DNA of 5,134 nt. Source: an uncultured Ruminococcus sp. Its GTDB lineage: Bacteria; Bacillota; Clostridia; Oscillospirales; Ruminococcaceae. Positions 1 to 5,134 of this stretch are shown one piece after another. The position numbers and the translations under genes are program-made. Below the pieces are notes generated by a model. It was given only the letters and a program-made list of their open reading frames with translations, was not told the DNA's origin and ran no database searches. Each line of letters starts with the position of its first letter. Within the stretch, counting starts at the first letter, position 1. The stretch lies in assembly GCA_946540705.1 (NCBI GenBank), contig CAMNJD010000562.1, forward strand, positions 1 through 5,134. Reading direction: 5' to 3'.

Positions 1-2
1 TT

Positions 3-36
3 GGGGGAAGAAACCCCGAAGGGGGTGTCTTCCCCC
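3..36 (-). terminator. Long GC-rich hairpin downstream of the corC-like gene; possible operon terminator
   Basis: GGGGGAAGA at 3-11 is the exact reverse complement of TCTTCCCCC at 28-36. Inside it ACCCC (13-17) pairs with GGGGT (22-26) around a GAAG loop, with one A/G mismatch between the two stems, so about 14 base pairs fold in total. It lies about 125 nt past the stop of the last gene on the minus strand, where an operon end would be expected. No T-run follows within the window on either strand, because the minus-strand side runs off the edge after two A residues. It may therefore be a terminator or a dispersed palindromic repeat. Confidence 0.35.
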
Positions 37-161
37 ATTCACCGATCTTTTGCACCGCTGAATACAAAAATGCAAAATGCAAATCCATATTTATAACTCC
101 CCGATTCAGCCACTCCCTGCGCCGCTTACCGGGAACCGTGCGCGCGGCCGTGCCTTTCGCA

Positions 162-1412
162 TTATGCCGGCGAAGGCTCCCCGCTATGCTCCCCGCCCGG
201 AAGTTCAAGAAGTATGCGCGCAACACGCTGTTCCTGCATCTGCAATACCTGCATCCGGAACCACTCCCCGCTGACGCTTTCCCCGACTGCCGCAATGTGT
301 CCCGCAAGCTCCGTGAACCAGCCGCCGACGGATGTGCATTCAGTCACAATCCTGCCGTCGGGCAGCTCCAGTCTGTCACAGAGTTCGGAGATCGACAGCT
401 CGCCGGATACTTCATATTTCCCCTCACCGCGCTTCACAAGCGTCGGCACAACCTCGTCTGCCTCGTCATAGATCTCGCCGACCAGCTCCTCGATGATGTC
501 CTCCAGTGTCACAATGCCCTCGGTGCCGCCGTATTGATCGACCACGACCGCGATATGCGATTTCGAGCGCTGCATCTGCCGCATCGCCTCGCTGATGCGG
601 GCAAACTCCGGCAGGCGGATGATGCTTTTGATGATCGGACGGATGCTCCGGCCGCCCTGTGCGAGCAGCCCGAAGAAGTCCTTTTCGGTGATGAAGCCGA
701 TGATATCGTCGATCGTTTCATCATAGACCGGCAGACGGGAATAGCGCTCTGAGAGGAAAATCTCCCGCACAGTGCCGATCGGCGTATCCTTCGCGATTGC
801 CGTGATATTCACACGCGGCACCAGCACATCCGTCACCGGAATCTCGTCAAATTCAAGCGCAGAGCGAACCAGATCGCTCTCCTGCTCCTCCAGGACGCCC
901 TCCTCCTCGATCTGCTCGACGATGACCTTCAGCTCATCCTCGGTGACGGAGGGTTCGCCGCCCTTGCTCTGCACGAGCCGTGAAAGCTGATTGAACAGCC
1001 AGATCAGCGGCTTCAGCAGGAAAATCAGCGCGGAAAGCGGTGCCGTAAAGAGGCGGACAAGCTGCTCCGCGTGGGATTTGGCGTAGGATTTGGGGAGGAT
1101 CTCGCCGAATATCAGCACGAGAACGGTCATCGCGGCGGTCGAGATGCCGACACCGCCCTTGCCGAACCAGAGCGTGAACAGAATCGTGCCGAGCGAGGCA
1201 GAGAGAATGTTGACGAGGTTATTGCCGATCAGAATGGCGGTGAGCGCCTGATCGAAGGCCTCCGCCAGCTTCAGTGCCTTTGCAGACTTTTTGTCACCCT
1301 GCTGAGCGGCAGCCTTCAGGCGGATTTTATTCACGCTGGAAAACGCTGTTTCGCATGCAGAAAACATGGCGGAGCAGCAGATCAGAATGAGGATCGCGGC
1401 AGCGTAGATCAT
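162..1412 (-). CDS. CNNM/CorC (HlyC/CorC, TlyC-like) family membrane protein with paired CBS domains
   Basis: Membrane protein of 416 residues in the CNNM/CorC family. Members are linked to export of Mg2+ or other divalent cations (CorC of enterics, MpfA of Staphylococcus); older 'hemolysin' names are not a reliable guide. The CNNM (DUF21) membrane domain covers about residues 1-145, with hydrophobic segments near 1-20, 57-82, 90-105 and 120-142. It has the family motifs SACETA (18-23), GNNLVNI (63-69) and GEILPKSYAKSHAE (103-116). A CBS pair spans about 194-315, including RLPVY (226-230), VVDQYGGTEGIVTLEDIIEE (290-309) and GEIYDE (312-317). A CorC_HlyC domain (about 326-402) follows, with YEVSGELS and TSVGGWF. 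Length and order are normal for the family. The start is the ATG preceded by GAAAGGA at good spacing; a longer in-frame reading would begin inside an inverted repeat. It is the last gene of the cluster, 150 nt after ychF. The ion transported cannot be read from the sequence. Confidence 0.95.
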   Translation of the reverse strand: MIYAAAILILICCSAMFSACETAFSSVNKIRLKAAAQQGDKKSAKALKLAEAFDQALTAILIGNNLVNILSASLGTILFTLWFGKGGVGISTAAMTVLVLIFGEILPKSYAKSHAEQLVRLFTAPLSALIFLLKPLIWLFNQLSRLVQSKGGEPSVTEDELKVIVEQIEEEGVLEEQESDLVRSALEFDEIPVTDVLVPRVNITAIAKDTPIGTVREIFLSERYSRLPVYDETIDDIIGFITEKDFFGLLAQGGRSIRPIIKSIIRLPEFARISEAMRQMQRSKSHIAVVVDQYGGTEGIVTLEDIIEELVGEIYDEADEVVPTLVKRGEGKYEVSGELSISELCDRLELPDGRIVTECTSVGGWFTELAGHIAAVGESVSGEWFRMQVLQMQEQRVARILLELPGGEHSGEPSPA

Positions 1413-1447
1413 GGAAATCCTTTCTTTCGGTATATTGTGTATCTGTG

Positions 1448-1464
1448 GCTGTCTGCACGACAGC
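1448..1464 (-). other. Small hairpin in the corC-like leader
   Basis: GCTGTC (1448-1453) pairs perfectly with GACAGC (1459-1464) around a 5-nt loop. It lies 36 nt before the start codon of the corC-like gene and after the larger inverted repeat, so the leader of this gene would be well structured. No known Mg2+ or Mn2+ riboswitch consensus was recognised. A stem this short can occur by chance in GC-rich DNA. Confidence 0.25.
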
Positions 1465-1476
1465 GGATCCTGTTCC

Positions 1477-1532
1477 AAATTGCCGGGCACCGCCCGGTCG
1501 CGAAGCCCGCGTCCGGCAGTGCCCGGCAATTT
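1477..1532. repeat. Perfect 14-bp inverted repeat between ychF and the corC-like gene
   Basis: AAATTGCCGGGCAC (1477-1490) is repeated exactly in reverse complement as GTGCCCGGCAATTT (1519-1532), separated by 28 GC-rich bases. CCGGGC (1483-1488) can instead pair with GCCCGG (1492-1497), a competing short hairpin. The stem starts 30 nt after the ychF stop. Read on the minus strand, the 3' arm ends in AATTT and then GGAACAG, so the T-tract is only three bases and already paired. Possible roles are a weak or bidirectional terminator, an mRNA stabilising structure that separates ychF from corC expression, or a dispersed palindromic element. The structure is certain; the role is inferred. Confidence 0.6.
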
Positions 1533-1562
1533 GCTGAGAATATGCTCTTTCTTTCGCTGCGA

Positions 1563-2660
1563 TTATGCGGTAAAGTGGAAGGTGATGATGTCGCCGTCGG
1601 CAACCTCATAGGTCTTGCCCTCCATGCGGACGAGTCCCTTTTCCTTGGCAGCGACCATATTGCCGTCACAGGCCATGAAGTCCGCAAAGGAGATGACCTC
1701 GGCGCGGATAAATCCCTTCTCAAAGTCGGAGTGGATCTTTCCGGCTGCCTGCGGCGCTCTCGTCCCCTTTCGGATCGTCCATGCACGGCACTCGTCGGCA
1801 CCGCCGGTCAGAAACGAGATCAGTCCCAGCAGCGCATAGCCTGCGTGGATAATGCGGTTCAGGCCGGATTCCTGAAGTCCGAGTTCGGCGAGGAATTCCT
1901 TTTGCTCCTCCTCGCTCATATCGGAGATCTCCGCCTCGATCTGTGCGCAGATCGGGAACACGGCTGCATGCTCTGCATCGGCGATGGACTGCACGGCCTG
2001 AAAATGCGGATTCTGCTGCAAATCGCCGGAAAAATCTGCCTCAGAGAGATTTGCCGCATAGATGACCGGCTTTGCGGTCAGGAGCGGTGTTTCGAGGATC
2101 ACGGCGCGCTCGTCCTCGGTGCAGTCGAAGCTGCGTGCGGGGAGGCCGTCGGAGAGATGCGCGAGCAGACGCCTGAGCAGCTCGGCATCCGCAAGATATT
2201 TCTTATCGCCCTTTGCGAGCTTCGCGGTCTTGTCGATGCGGCGCTCGATCAGCTCGATATCCGAGAAGATCAGCTCCAGATTGATGACCTCGATATCGCG
2301 CCGGGGGTCGATCGAGCCGTCCACATGAACGATATTGTCATCCTCAAAGCAGCGGACGACATGGATGATCGCATCGACCTCACGGATATCCGCAAGGAAG
2401 CGGTTGCCCAGTCCCTCACCCTTTGAGGCGCCCTTGACCAGACCGGCAATATCGACGAATTGCAGGGTCGCGGGGGTAAACTTCTTCGGCTGATAGATCT
2501 CCGCCAGCTTTTCGAGGCGGGCATCCGGTACGCTGACGATGCCGACATTCTTGTCGATCGTGCAGAACGGATAGTTCGCGGACTCAGCGCCCGCATTTGT
2601 CAGTGCATTGAACAGTGTGCTTTTGCCGACATTCGGCAGGCCGACCATTCCGAGCTTCAT
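1563..2660 (-). CDS. ychF: Redox-regulated ATPase YchF (OLA1 family)
   Basis: A 365-residue protein, within a few residues of E. coli YchF (363). YchF/OLA1 is an Obg-family P-loop protein that prefers ATP to GTP, binds ribosomes and affects stress and translation-start behaviour. It acts in the cytosol. Visible motifs are the P-loop GLPNVGKS (7-14), the G3 motif DIAGLVKG (70-77) with a hydrophobic Leu where Ras-like enzymes have catalytic Gln, and NLSE (204-207) in place of NKxD, the hallmark of the switch to ATP. A middle coiled region (about 125-175) precedes the C-terminal TGS domain (about 281-364), which has FLTGGADE, RAWTIRKGT, AGKIHSDFEKGFI and YEVADGDII, all intact. The start is MKLGMVGLP, preceded by AGGAAGGA; a longer in-frame reading would overlap the upstream lipoprotein gene. 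That gene ends only 22 nt upstream and the ribosome site sits in the gap, so the two are probably co-transcribed. Confidence 0.98.
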   Translation of the reverse strand: MKLGMVGLPNVGKSTLFNALTNAGAESANYPFCTIDKNVGIVSVPDARLEKLAEIYQPKKFTPATLQFVDIAGLVKGASKGEGLGNRFLADIREVDAIIHVVRCFEDDNIVHVDGSIDPRRDIEVINLELIFSDIELIERRIDKTAKLAKGDKKYLADAELLRRLLAHLSDGLPARSFDCTEDERAVILETPLLTAKPVIYAANLSEADFSGDLQQNPHFQAVQSIADAEHAAVFPICAQIEAEISDMSEEEQKEFLAELGLQESGLNRIIHAGYALLGLISFLTGGADECRAWTIRKGTRAPQAAGKIHSDFEKGFIRAEVISFADFMACDGNMVAAKEKGLVRMEGKTYEVADGDIITFHFTA

Positions 2661-2682
2661 TGCTGCAAGTTCCTTCCTGTTT

Positions 2683-3387
2683 TCAGTTTCCGCTTCCTGC
2701 GGTGCGGGTGATCGTGAACGGCACGCGGTGCGCGACATACCAGTTTTCTTCCGCGGCATTCCAGTCACATTCATGATCGACGGCAATGCCGGTGACTGTG
2801 ACGGTCTGTCCGGGTGTCACGCCGTCCACGTCGATTTCCGTGACGCAGTAGAGCCAATCCGGGTACTGCACGTCGGGATTGCCCCACGGACGCTCTCTCG
2901 CGACCATCACATTTCCGGCATCCGCAGCCGTATTTTCGATGTCCAGCACGCCCGAGAGGATCTCGCCCACGGGGATGCCTGCCGCCTGCATGATCTCCTC
3001 GGCAGAGATGACGATGCGGACATGCTCGGGCGCTGTTGAGGCGGAGGTGACAACGGAGGTGCTCTCCGCAGTTGTGATATCCGAGGCGGGCTCTGTCGGT
3101 ACGGTTGTTTCATCCGAATACGCAGAGGTTTCGGCGGCAGAGGCCGCAGTCTGCTCCGTGACGGTCACGCGGGCTGTCGTGCCGGACTGCACCGGCTCCG
3201 AAGCGGTGGCAGTTGTCTCTGCGGGCGGCTCAGTCGGAGCGGTCGTTTCCGTCCGGGTGATTTCCGTCATCGGCTGATCTGCCGGCGCAGAGCCGGAGCT
3301 GCCGCATCCCGAGAGACTCAGCGGCAGACCCGTGCAAAGCATACACAGCACAAGGCTGCACAGAATATTTGGTTTGTATTTGCGCAT
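2683..3387 (-). CDS. Secreted lipoprotein with Thr-rich linker and C-terminal domain paralogous to the neighbouring lipoprotein
   Basis: Unrecognised 234-residue lipoprotein. A basic N-terminus (MRKYK) and hydrophobic stretch end in the lipobox LSGC, with Cys28 the likely lipidated residue, so it should be anchored on the outer face of the membrane. Residues about 40-120 are a low-complexity linker rich in Thr, Ala, Ser, Glu and Pro with many TT pairs, resembling wall-spanning spacers. A compact domain follows (about 122-230): SAEEIMQAAGI (128-138), LDIENTAADAGNV (148-160) and VTEIDVDGVTPGQTVTVTG (182-200), ending in FTITRT. The same elements occur at matching spacing in the gene just upstream. 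The short beta-strand pattern of the VTEI...G.TV.VTG part could be an OB-like barrel, but that is a guess. The start ATG has AAGGAT eight bases upstream. It ends 22 nt before ychF. Lipoprotein status is firm; ligand and role are unknown. Confidence 0.9.
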   Translation of the reverse strand: MRKYKPNILCSLVLCMLCTGLPLSLSGCGSSGSAPADQPMTEITRTETTAPTEPPAETTATASEPVQSGTTARVTVTEQTAASAAETSAYSDETTVPTEPASDITTAESTSVVTSASTAPEHVRIVISAEEIMQAAGIPVGEILSGVLDIENTAADAGNVMVARERPWGNPDVQYPDWLYCVTEIDVDGVTPGQTVTVTGIAVDHECDWNAAEENWYVAHRVPFTITRTAGSGN

Positions 3388-3406
3388 ATTGAATCATCCT
3401 TAGTAA

Positions 3407-3474
3407 GCACTGCCGTGCAAAAGCGGCGGCAGTGCAGGCTCACCGAAGGGTTCGCGGCAGAAAAGCGCTGCCGC
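3407..3474 (-). promoter_or_regulatory. Two GC-rich hairpins with interchangeable arms in the leader of the second lipoprotein gene
   Basis: GCACTGCCG (3407-3415) pairs with CGGCAGTGC (3427-3435), and GCGGCAG (3454-3460) pairs with CTGCCGC (3468-3474). Both stems share the CTGCCG/CGGCAG core, so the arms of one can also pair with those of the other, which gives mutually exclusive folds. On the minus strand both loops contain CGCTTTT. The second hairpin ends 7 nt before the AAGGAT ribosome site of the downstream lipoprotein gene. No T-run follows either stem, so neither is a standard terminator. Roles could be mRNA processing, stability or control of translation; this is inferred from structure only. 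Confidence 0.4.
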
Positions 3475-3480
3475 AGAGGT

Positions 3481-3510
3481 ATCATATGCCGTATGACCCG
3501 AGCCGGTGAA
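3481..3510 (-). promoter_or_regulatory. Weak candidate internal promoter for the second lipoprotein gene
   Basis: On the minus strand TTCACC (3510-3505) and TATGAT (3486-3481) are separated by 18 bases. The -10 matches five of six consensus bases; the -35 matches four at most. Transcription would begin near 3474, at the first base of the hairpin pair. It starts only a few bases past the stop of the upstream lipoprotein gene. Chance matches of this quality are common, so read-through from the promoter near 4900 remains the simpler explanation. Confidence 0.25.
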
Positions 3511-3513
3511 TGC

Positions 3514-4083
3514 TCAGGCCACGTATTTTGTCAGCGTAAATTTACCGGTCTCCTCGATCTTGGCGATCTGCACGCCGGGATAATCGGGCGTATCCTCCAG
3601 CACCTTGACAAACACCGTGCCGGTCAGGACGACGGTTTTGCCGTGCGGCACATTCTGAATCTCGATCTCGGTGACATAATGCAGATCATGCCCCTCTGGG
3701 ATCGTATAGAGCCCGTTGTCGCGATAGACATTGATATCGCCGTAGCTGACGGACAATGCATCGACATCCAGATAGCCGTAACTGAGATACATATCACTGA
3801 GCTTGGCGGCCTTGATGATCTCCTTTTTGGAGAAGCTCACGCTGGTCAGTTCATCTTTGCGGTAGGTGCGGGCGGTCAGGGCAGTGGTTGTTGTGGCGAC
3901 CGTGCGGCGTGTCTGGACGCTTTCGATCATCATAGAACCGGTCGTTCCCTGTGCTGACTCCGCGGGCTCCGTGACCCGGAACATCGGGTCGCCCTCTGCC
4001 GACTGAATCGGCTCGCCGCAGGCCGCGAGCGGTACACAGAGCAGCGCAGCGATGCCCCATGCAAGAAAGGTTTTGATCTTCAT
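3514..4083 (-). CDS. Secreted lipoprotein, paralog of the following lipoprotein
   Basis: Unrecognised 189-residue lipoprotein. MKIK, a hydrophobic segment (5-18) and the lipobox LAAC place the lipidated Cys at residue 22. The linker (about 23-75) is shorter than in the neighbour but also Thr-rich (TVATTTTALTART, 61-73). The C-terminal domain runs from about 81 to 186: SKKEIIKAAKL (85-95), LDVDALSVSYGDI (105-117), VTEIEIQNVPHGKTVVLTG (137-155), FTLTK (182-186). These match the neighbour's SAEEIMQAAGI, LDIEN..., VTEIDVD... and FTITR, with near-identical spacing and 10 identities of 22 in the best block. It is therefore a tandem duplication with divergence. The start ATG follows GGAGA at a long spacing of 12 nt, suggesting modest initiation. 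It begins 56 nt after the first gene of the cluster with no terminator visible between, so co-transcription is likely. The function is unknown; a ligand-binding or envelope-assembly role is only a guess. Confidence 0.9.
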   Translation of the reverse strand: MKIKTFLAWGIAALLCVPLAACGEPIQSAEGDPMFRVTEPAESAQGTTGSMMIESVQTRRTVATTTTALTARTYRKDELTSVSFSKKEIIKAAKLSDMYLSYGYLDVDALSVSYGDINVYRDNGLYTIPEGHDLHYVTEIEIQNVPHGKTVVLTGTVFVKVLEDTPDYPGVQIAKIEETGKFTLTKYVA

Positions 4084-4139
4084 GGATATTTCATGTCTCC
4101 GTCAGTTTTCTCATCCTGTGATTGCGGGCGCACATTTCA

Positions 4140-4838
4140 TCAGCGCATGCCCGAATGCTTTTTCCTGATACAGTGCCGCAGCAGCAGAACACCTGCGGCC
4201 GCTCCGGCTGCCGCAGCGGCCAGACGCAGTGCATGCGCAGAGAGCGTCAGTTCCCGGCCGCGTGCCTTGAGGACGACTTTGCGTTCCTCATCCGGCCAGC
4301 CGTGCGGAAAAGCGATATTATGCCGCTGCGGATGCTCCTCCTCGTCGGGTTCATCGGGCGTGAGCGATTCGCAGAAGGACATGTTCATGTCAGGGATCCC
4401 GGCGACCGTACAGACAGCGCCGGAAGCGATAAAGCGGAAGGTCAGTGCCTCACCGGCCTGCGGCGCCGTAAACGGAACGGCAAAGAGCAGCCAGTGATTC
4501 TTTTGCAGGAGCGGCTTTGTGTGATCGCGGTTGAGGCGGAAGCTGAGGCGTTCCTCGCTGTCATCGCCGTAGATCTCGAGCATGCAGGTTTCATCGCCGC
4601 GGCTGTTTTCGCCGCCGTTGAGCCAGAAGCAGAAGCGATACTGCTGACCGGGCTCCAGCCAGCCTGTTTCGATCGGGATTTTGGAGATGATCGCAGTCCA
4701 GTCGCTGCCCCAGTCGCCGAGCTGCCATGCTTCAGCGGTTCTGCCGGAAAATCCGCGCACCTGAATCTGCGAAGCAGCATTGGTAGAGATCATACTGTCC
4801 GGTTCCCAGCGCTCCGGGCAGAAAAACAGATCAGCCAT
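4140..4838 (-). CDS. Unrecognised tail-anchored membrane protein with a probable beta-sandwich domain
   Basis: A 232-residue protein not assigned to a named family. Residues about 1-157 look all-beta, with many aromatic and alternating hydrophobic positions (YRFCFWLNGGENS 67-79, CMLEIYGDD 85-93, WLLFAVPFTAP 116-126, LTFRFIASG 132-140). This resembles carbohydrate-binding (CBM4/9, jelly-roll) domains, but no ligand residues can be named. An acidic linker (DEPDEEE, 162-168) and a basic stretch (186-195) precede one hydrophobic segment of Ala, Gly and Leu (about 203-220), closed by the basic tail RHCIRKKHSGMR. There is no signal peptide, and none can be missed: an in-frame TAA at 4880-4878 allows at most 14 more residues. 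The chosen start is ATG, with GAAAGG 12 nt upstream; an in-frame TTG at 4850 abuts that ribosome site and is unlikely. It is the first gene after a strong promoter and 56 nt before the first lipoprotein gene. Topology is unclear because both flanks of the segment are basic. Confidence 0.82.
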   Translation of the reverse strand: MADLFFCPERWEPDSMISTNAASQIQVRGFSGRTAEAWQLGDWGSDWTAIISKIPIETGWLEPGQQYRFCFWLNGGENSRGDETCMLEIYGDDSEERLSFRLNRDHTKPLLQKNHWLLFAVPFTAPQAGEALTFRFIASGAVCTVAGIPDMNMSFCESLTPDEPDEEEHPQRHNIAFPHGWPDEERKVVLKARGRELTLSAHALRLAAAAAGAAAGVLLLRHCIRKKHSGMR

Positions 4839-4860
4839 AACACAGCCCAACCTTTCGCAT

Positions 4861-4875
4861 CCCGGCTCTGCCGGG
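4861..4875 (-). other. Leader hairpin next to the ribosome site of the first gene
   Basis: CCCGGC (4861-4866) and GCCGGG (4870-4875) form a 6-bp all-GC stem with a 3-nt loop, within the predicted 5' leader of about 45 nt. The GAAAGG ribosome site lies only four bases downstream on the minus strand. It may set accessibility of that site or protect the 5' end. No T-run follows, so it is not a terminator. Confidence 0.35.
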
Positions 4876-4891
4876 CATTATCATACCTTAT

Positions 4892-4921
4892 ATTGTAACA
4901 CAAACCGCCTCTGCCTGTCAA
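4892..4921 (-). promoter_or_regulatory. Strong housekeeping promoter driving the five-gene cluster
   Basis: On the minus strand a perfect -35 TTGACA (4921-4916) and a -10 TACAAT (4897-4892) are separated by 18 bp. A TG one base before the -10 makes it an extended -10 element. The start point should fall near 4885, giving a leader of about 45 nt before the ATG at 4838. It is the best promoter match seen in the window and lies exactly where the cluster begins. A GCGGCG/CGCCGC inverted repeat sits directly upstream of the -35. Confidence 0.85.
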
Positions 4922-5134
4922 GCGGCGAACCGTACAATCACCGCCGCCGCCCCTCTCCGAAATCTATCTAAAAGCGCAAATTTCCCTCTTGTACCGACAA
5001 AAATCCCGCGCATCTGTTCTTCAGAATCTGACCGGTACATCAATATTCAGTCTGTCGAAAAAGGTATCGCTGCGCGATGATTGATATTGGGCTCCGCCCA
5101 AACCCGCCAAAGGGACATTGTCCCTTTGGAATCC
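4922..5134. other. Intergenic region upstream of the cluster with two hairpins at the window edge
   Basis: No credible gene was found in these 213 bases on either strand. Near the edge TTGGGC (5087-5092) pairs with GCCCAA (5096-5101) around TCC, and CCAAAGGGA (5107-5115) pairs with TCCCTTTGG (5121-5129) around a 5-nt loop. Neither stem is followed by a T-run. A shorter stem, ATCGC/GCGAT at 5066-5078, is followed on the minus strand by ACC and then TTTTT, which is a weak terminator at best. TGTACCG (4990-4996) and CGGTACA (5033-5039) form a wide inverted repeat. The paired GC-rich stems look like the palindromic intergenic elements I associate with Ruminococcaceae genomes; that is an impression, not a checked match. 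Confidence 0.5.

Noticed and set aside
70..83. Tandem ATGCAAA repeat (two copies)
   Set aside because: Two 7-bp copies in an AT-rich spacer are too little to call a repeat array or binding site.
1..88. Small minus-strand frame starting MDLHFAFLYS, with GGGGAG upstream, open at the window edge
   Set aside because: Its latter half is just the edge hairpin read as protein (KTPPSGF...). The ribosome-site match is tempting, but without the remaining sequence a gene cannot be supported.
108..163. An 18-codon minus-strand frame overlapping the corC-like stop as TAATG
   Set aside because: It is very short, Arg/Ala/Gly-rich as expected for random GC-rich sequence, and has no ribosome site of its own.
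138..752. Plus-strand open frame of 204 codons opposite the CBS and CorC domains
   Set aside because: It is antisense to the conserved CBS pair and CorC_HlyC domain and has no family features of its own.
1413..1529. N-terminal extension of the corC-like protein by 39 residues
   Set aside because: The extra part is translated inverted repeat and leader, lacks membrane-domain features, and the downstream ATG has a good ribosome site and the usual family N-terminus.
1413..1562. Possible Mg2+ or Mn2+ riboswitch in front of the cation transporter gene
   Set aside because: The leader has strong stems but none of the conserved M-box or yybP-ykoY sequence blocks could be found.
1071..2426. Long plus-strand open frame of 451 codons opposite ychF and the corC-like gene
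   Set aside because: It runs antisense across two well-conserved genes and shows no domain or motif. GC-rich codon use on the minus strand keeps this antisense frame open.
2661..2786. N-terminal extension of YchF by 42 residues
   Set aside because: It overlaps the lipoprotein gene in another frame; YchF proteins begin a few residues before the P-loop, as at MKLGMVGLP.
3030..3270. Repetitive-looking stretch that could suggest a CRISPR or tandem repeat
   Set aside because: It is the Thr/Ala/Ser/Glu-rich linker of the lipoprotein; there are no regular repeat units or spacers.
4122..4898. Plus-strand open frame of 258 codons opposite the tail-anchored protein gene
   Set aside because: It has no recognisable motif and crosses the predicted promoter. 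The minus-strand frame has a structured protein, a ribosome site and operon context.

Overview
The window holds one co-directional cluster of five genes, all on the minus strand, read from about position 4890 down to about position 160. It comes from a moderately GC-rich bacterium. The protein set (a TGS-domain YchF ATPase, a CNNM/CorC transporter, and lipoproteins with Thr-rich linkers behind a lipobox), the AAGGA-type ribosome sites and the GC-rich hairpins at both ends suggest a Gram-positive of the Clostridia, most like Ruminococcaceae/Oscillospiraceae. That assignment is inference from style; no marker gene in the window fixes the taxon.

Layout in transcription order. (1) Positions 4922-5134 are an intergenic region without a convincing gene. 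It has two compact hairpins at the window edge, then a strong sigma-70/sigma-A type promoter (TTGACA, 18 bp, extended -10 TACAAT) and a short leader with a hairpin. (2) 4838-4140 encodes an unrecognised protein: a probable beta-sandwich domain, an acidic linker and a C-terminal membrane anchor, with no signal peptide. (3) 4083-3514 and (4) 3387-2683 encode two lipoproteins whose C-terminal domains are paralogous to each other. The 126-nt gap between them holds two GC-rich hairpins whose arms can swap partners, plus a weak possible promoter. (5) 2660-1563 is ychF, starting 22 nt after lipoprotein 2 with its ribosome site in the gap. (6) After a 150-nt gap holding a perfect 14-bp inverted repeat, 1412-162 encodes a CNNM/CorC-family (HlyC/CorC, TlyC-like) membrane protein with paired CBS domains. 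(7) Positions 161-1 hold no convincing gene and a long GC-rich hairpin at the edge (3-36).

How the genes may work together: the first three products are a membrane-anchored protein and two surface lipoproteins, so they may form one cell-envelope assembly. YchF (cytosolic, ribosome/stress linked) and the CorC-type protein (probable Mg2+/divalent cation efflux) are ordinary housekeeping genes downstream. They may be co-transcribed by position only. The least described part is the three-gene envelope module at 2683-4838. No CRISPR, tRNA, rRNA, transposase or phage gene was seen.
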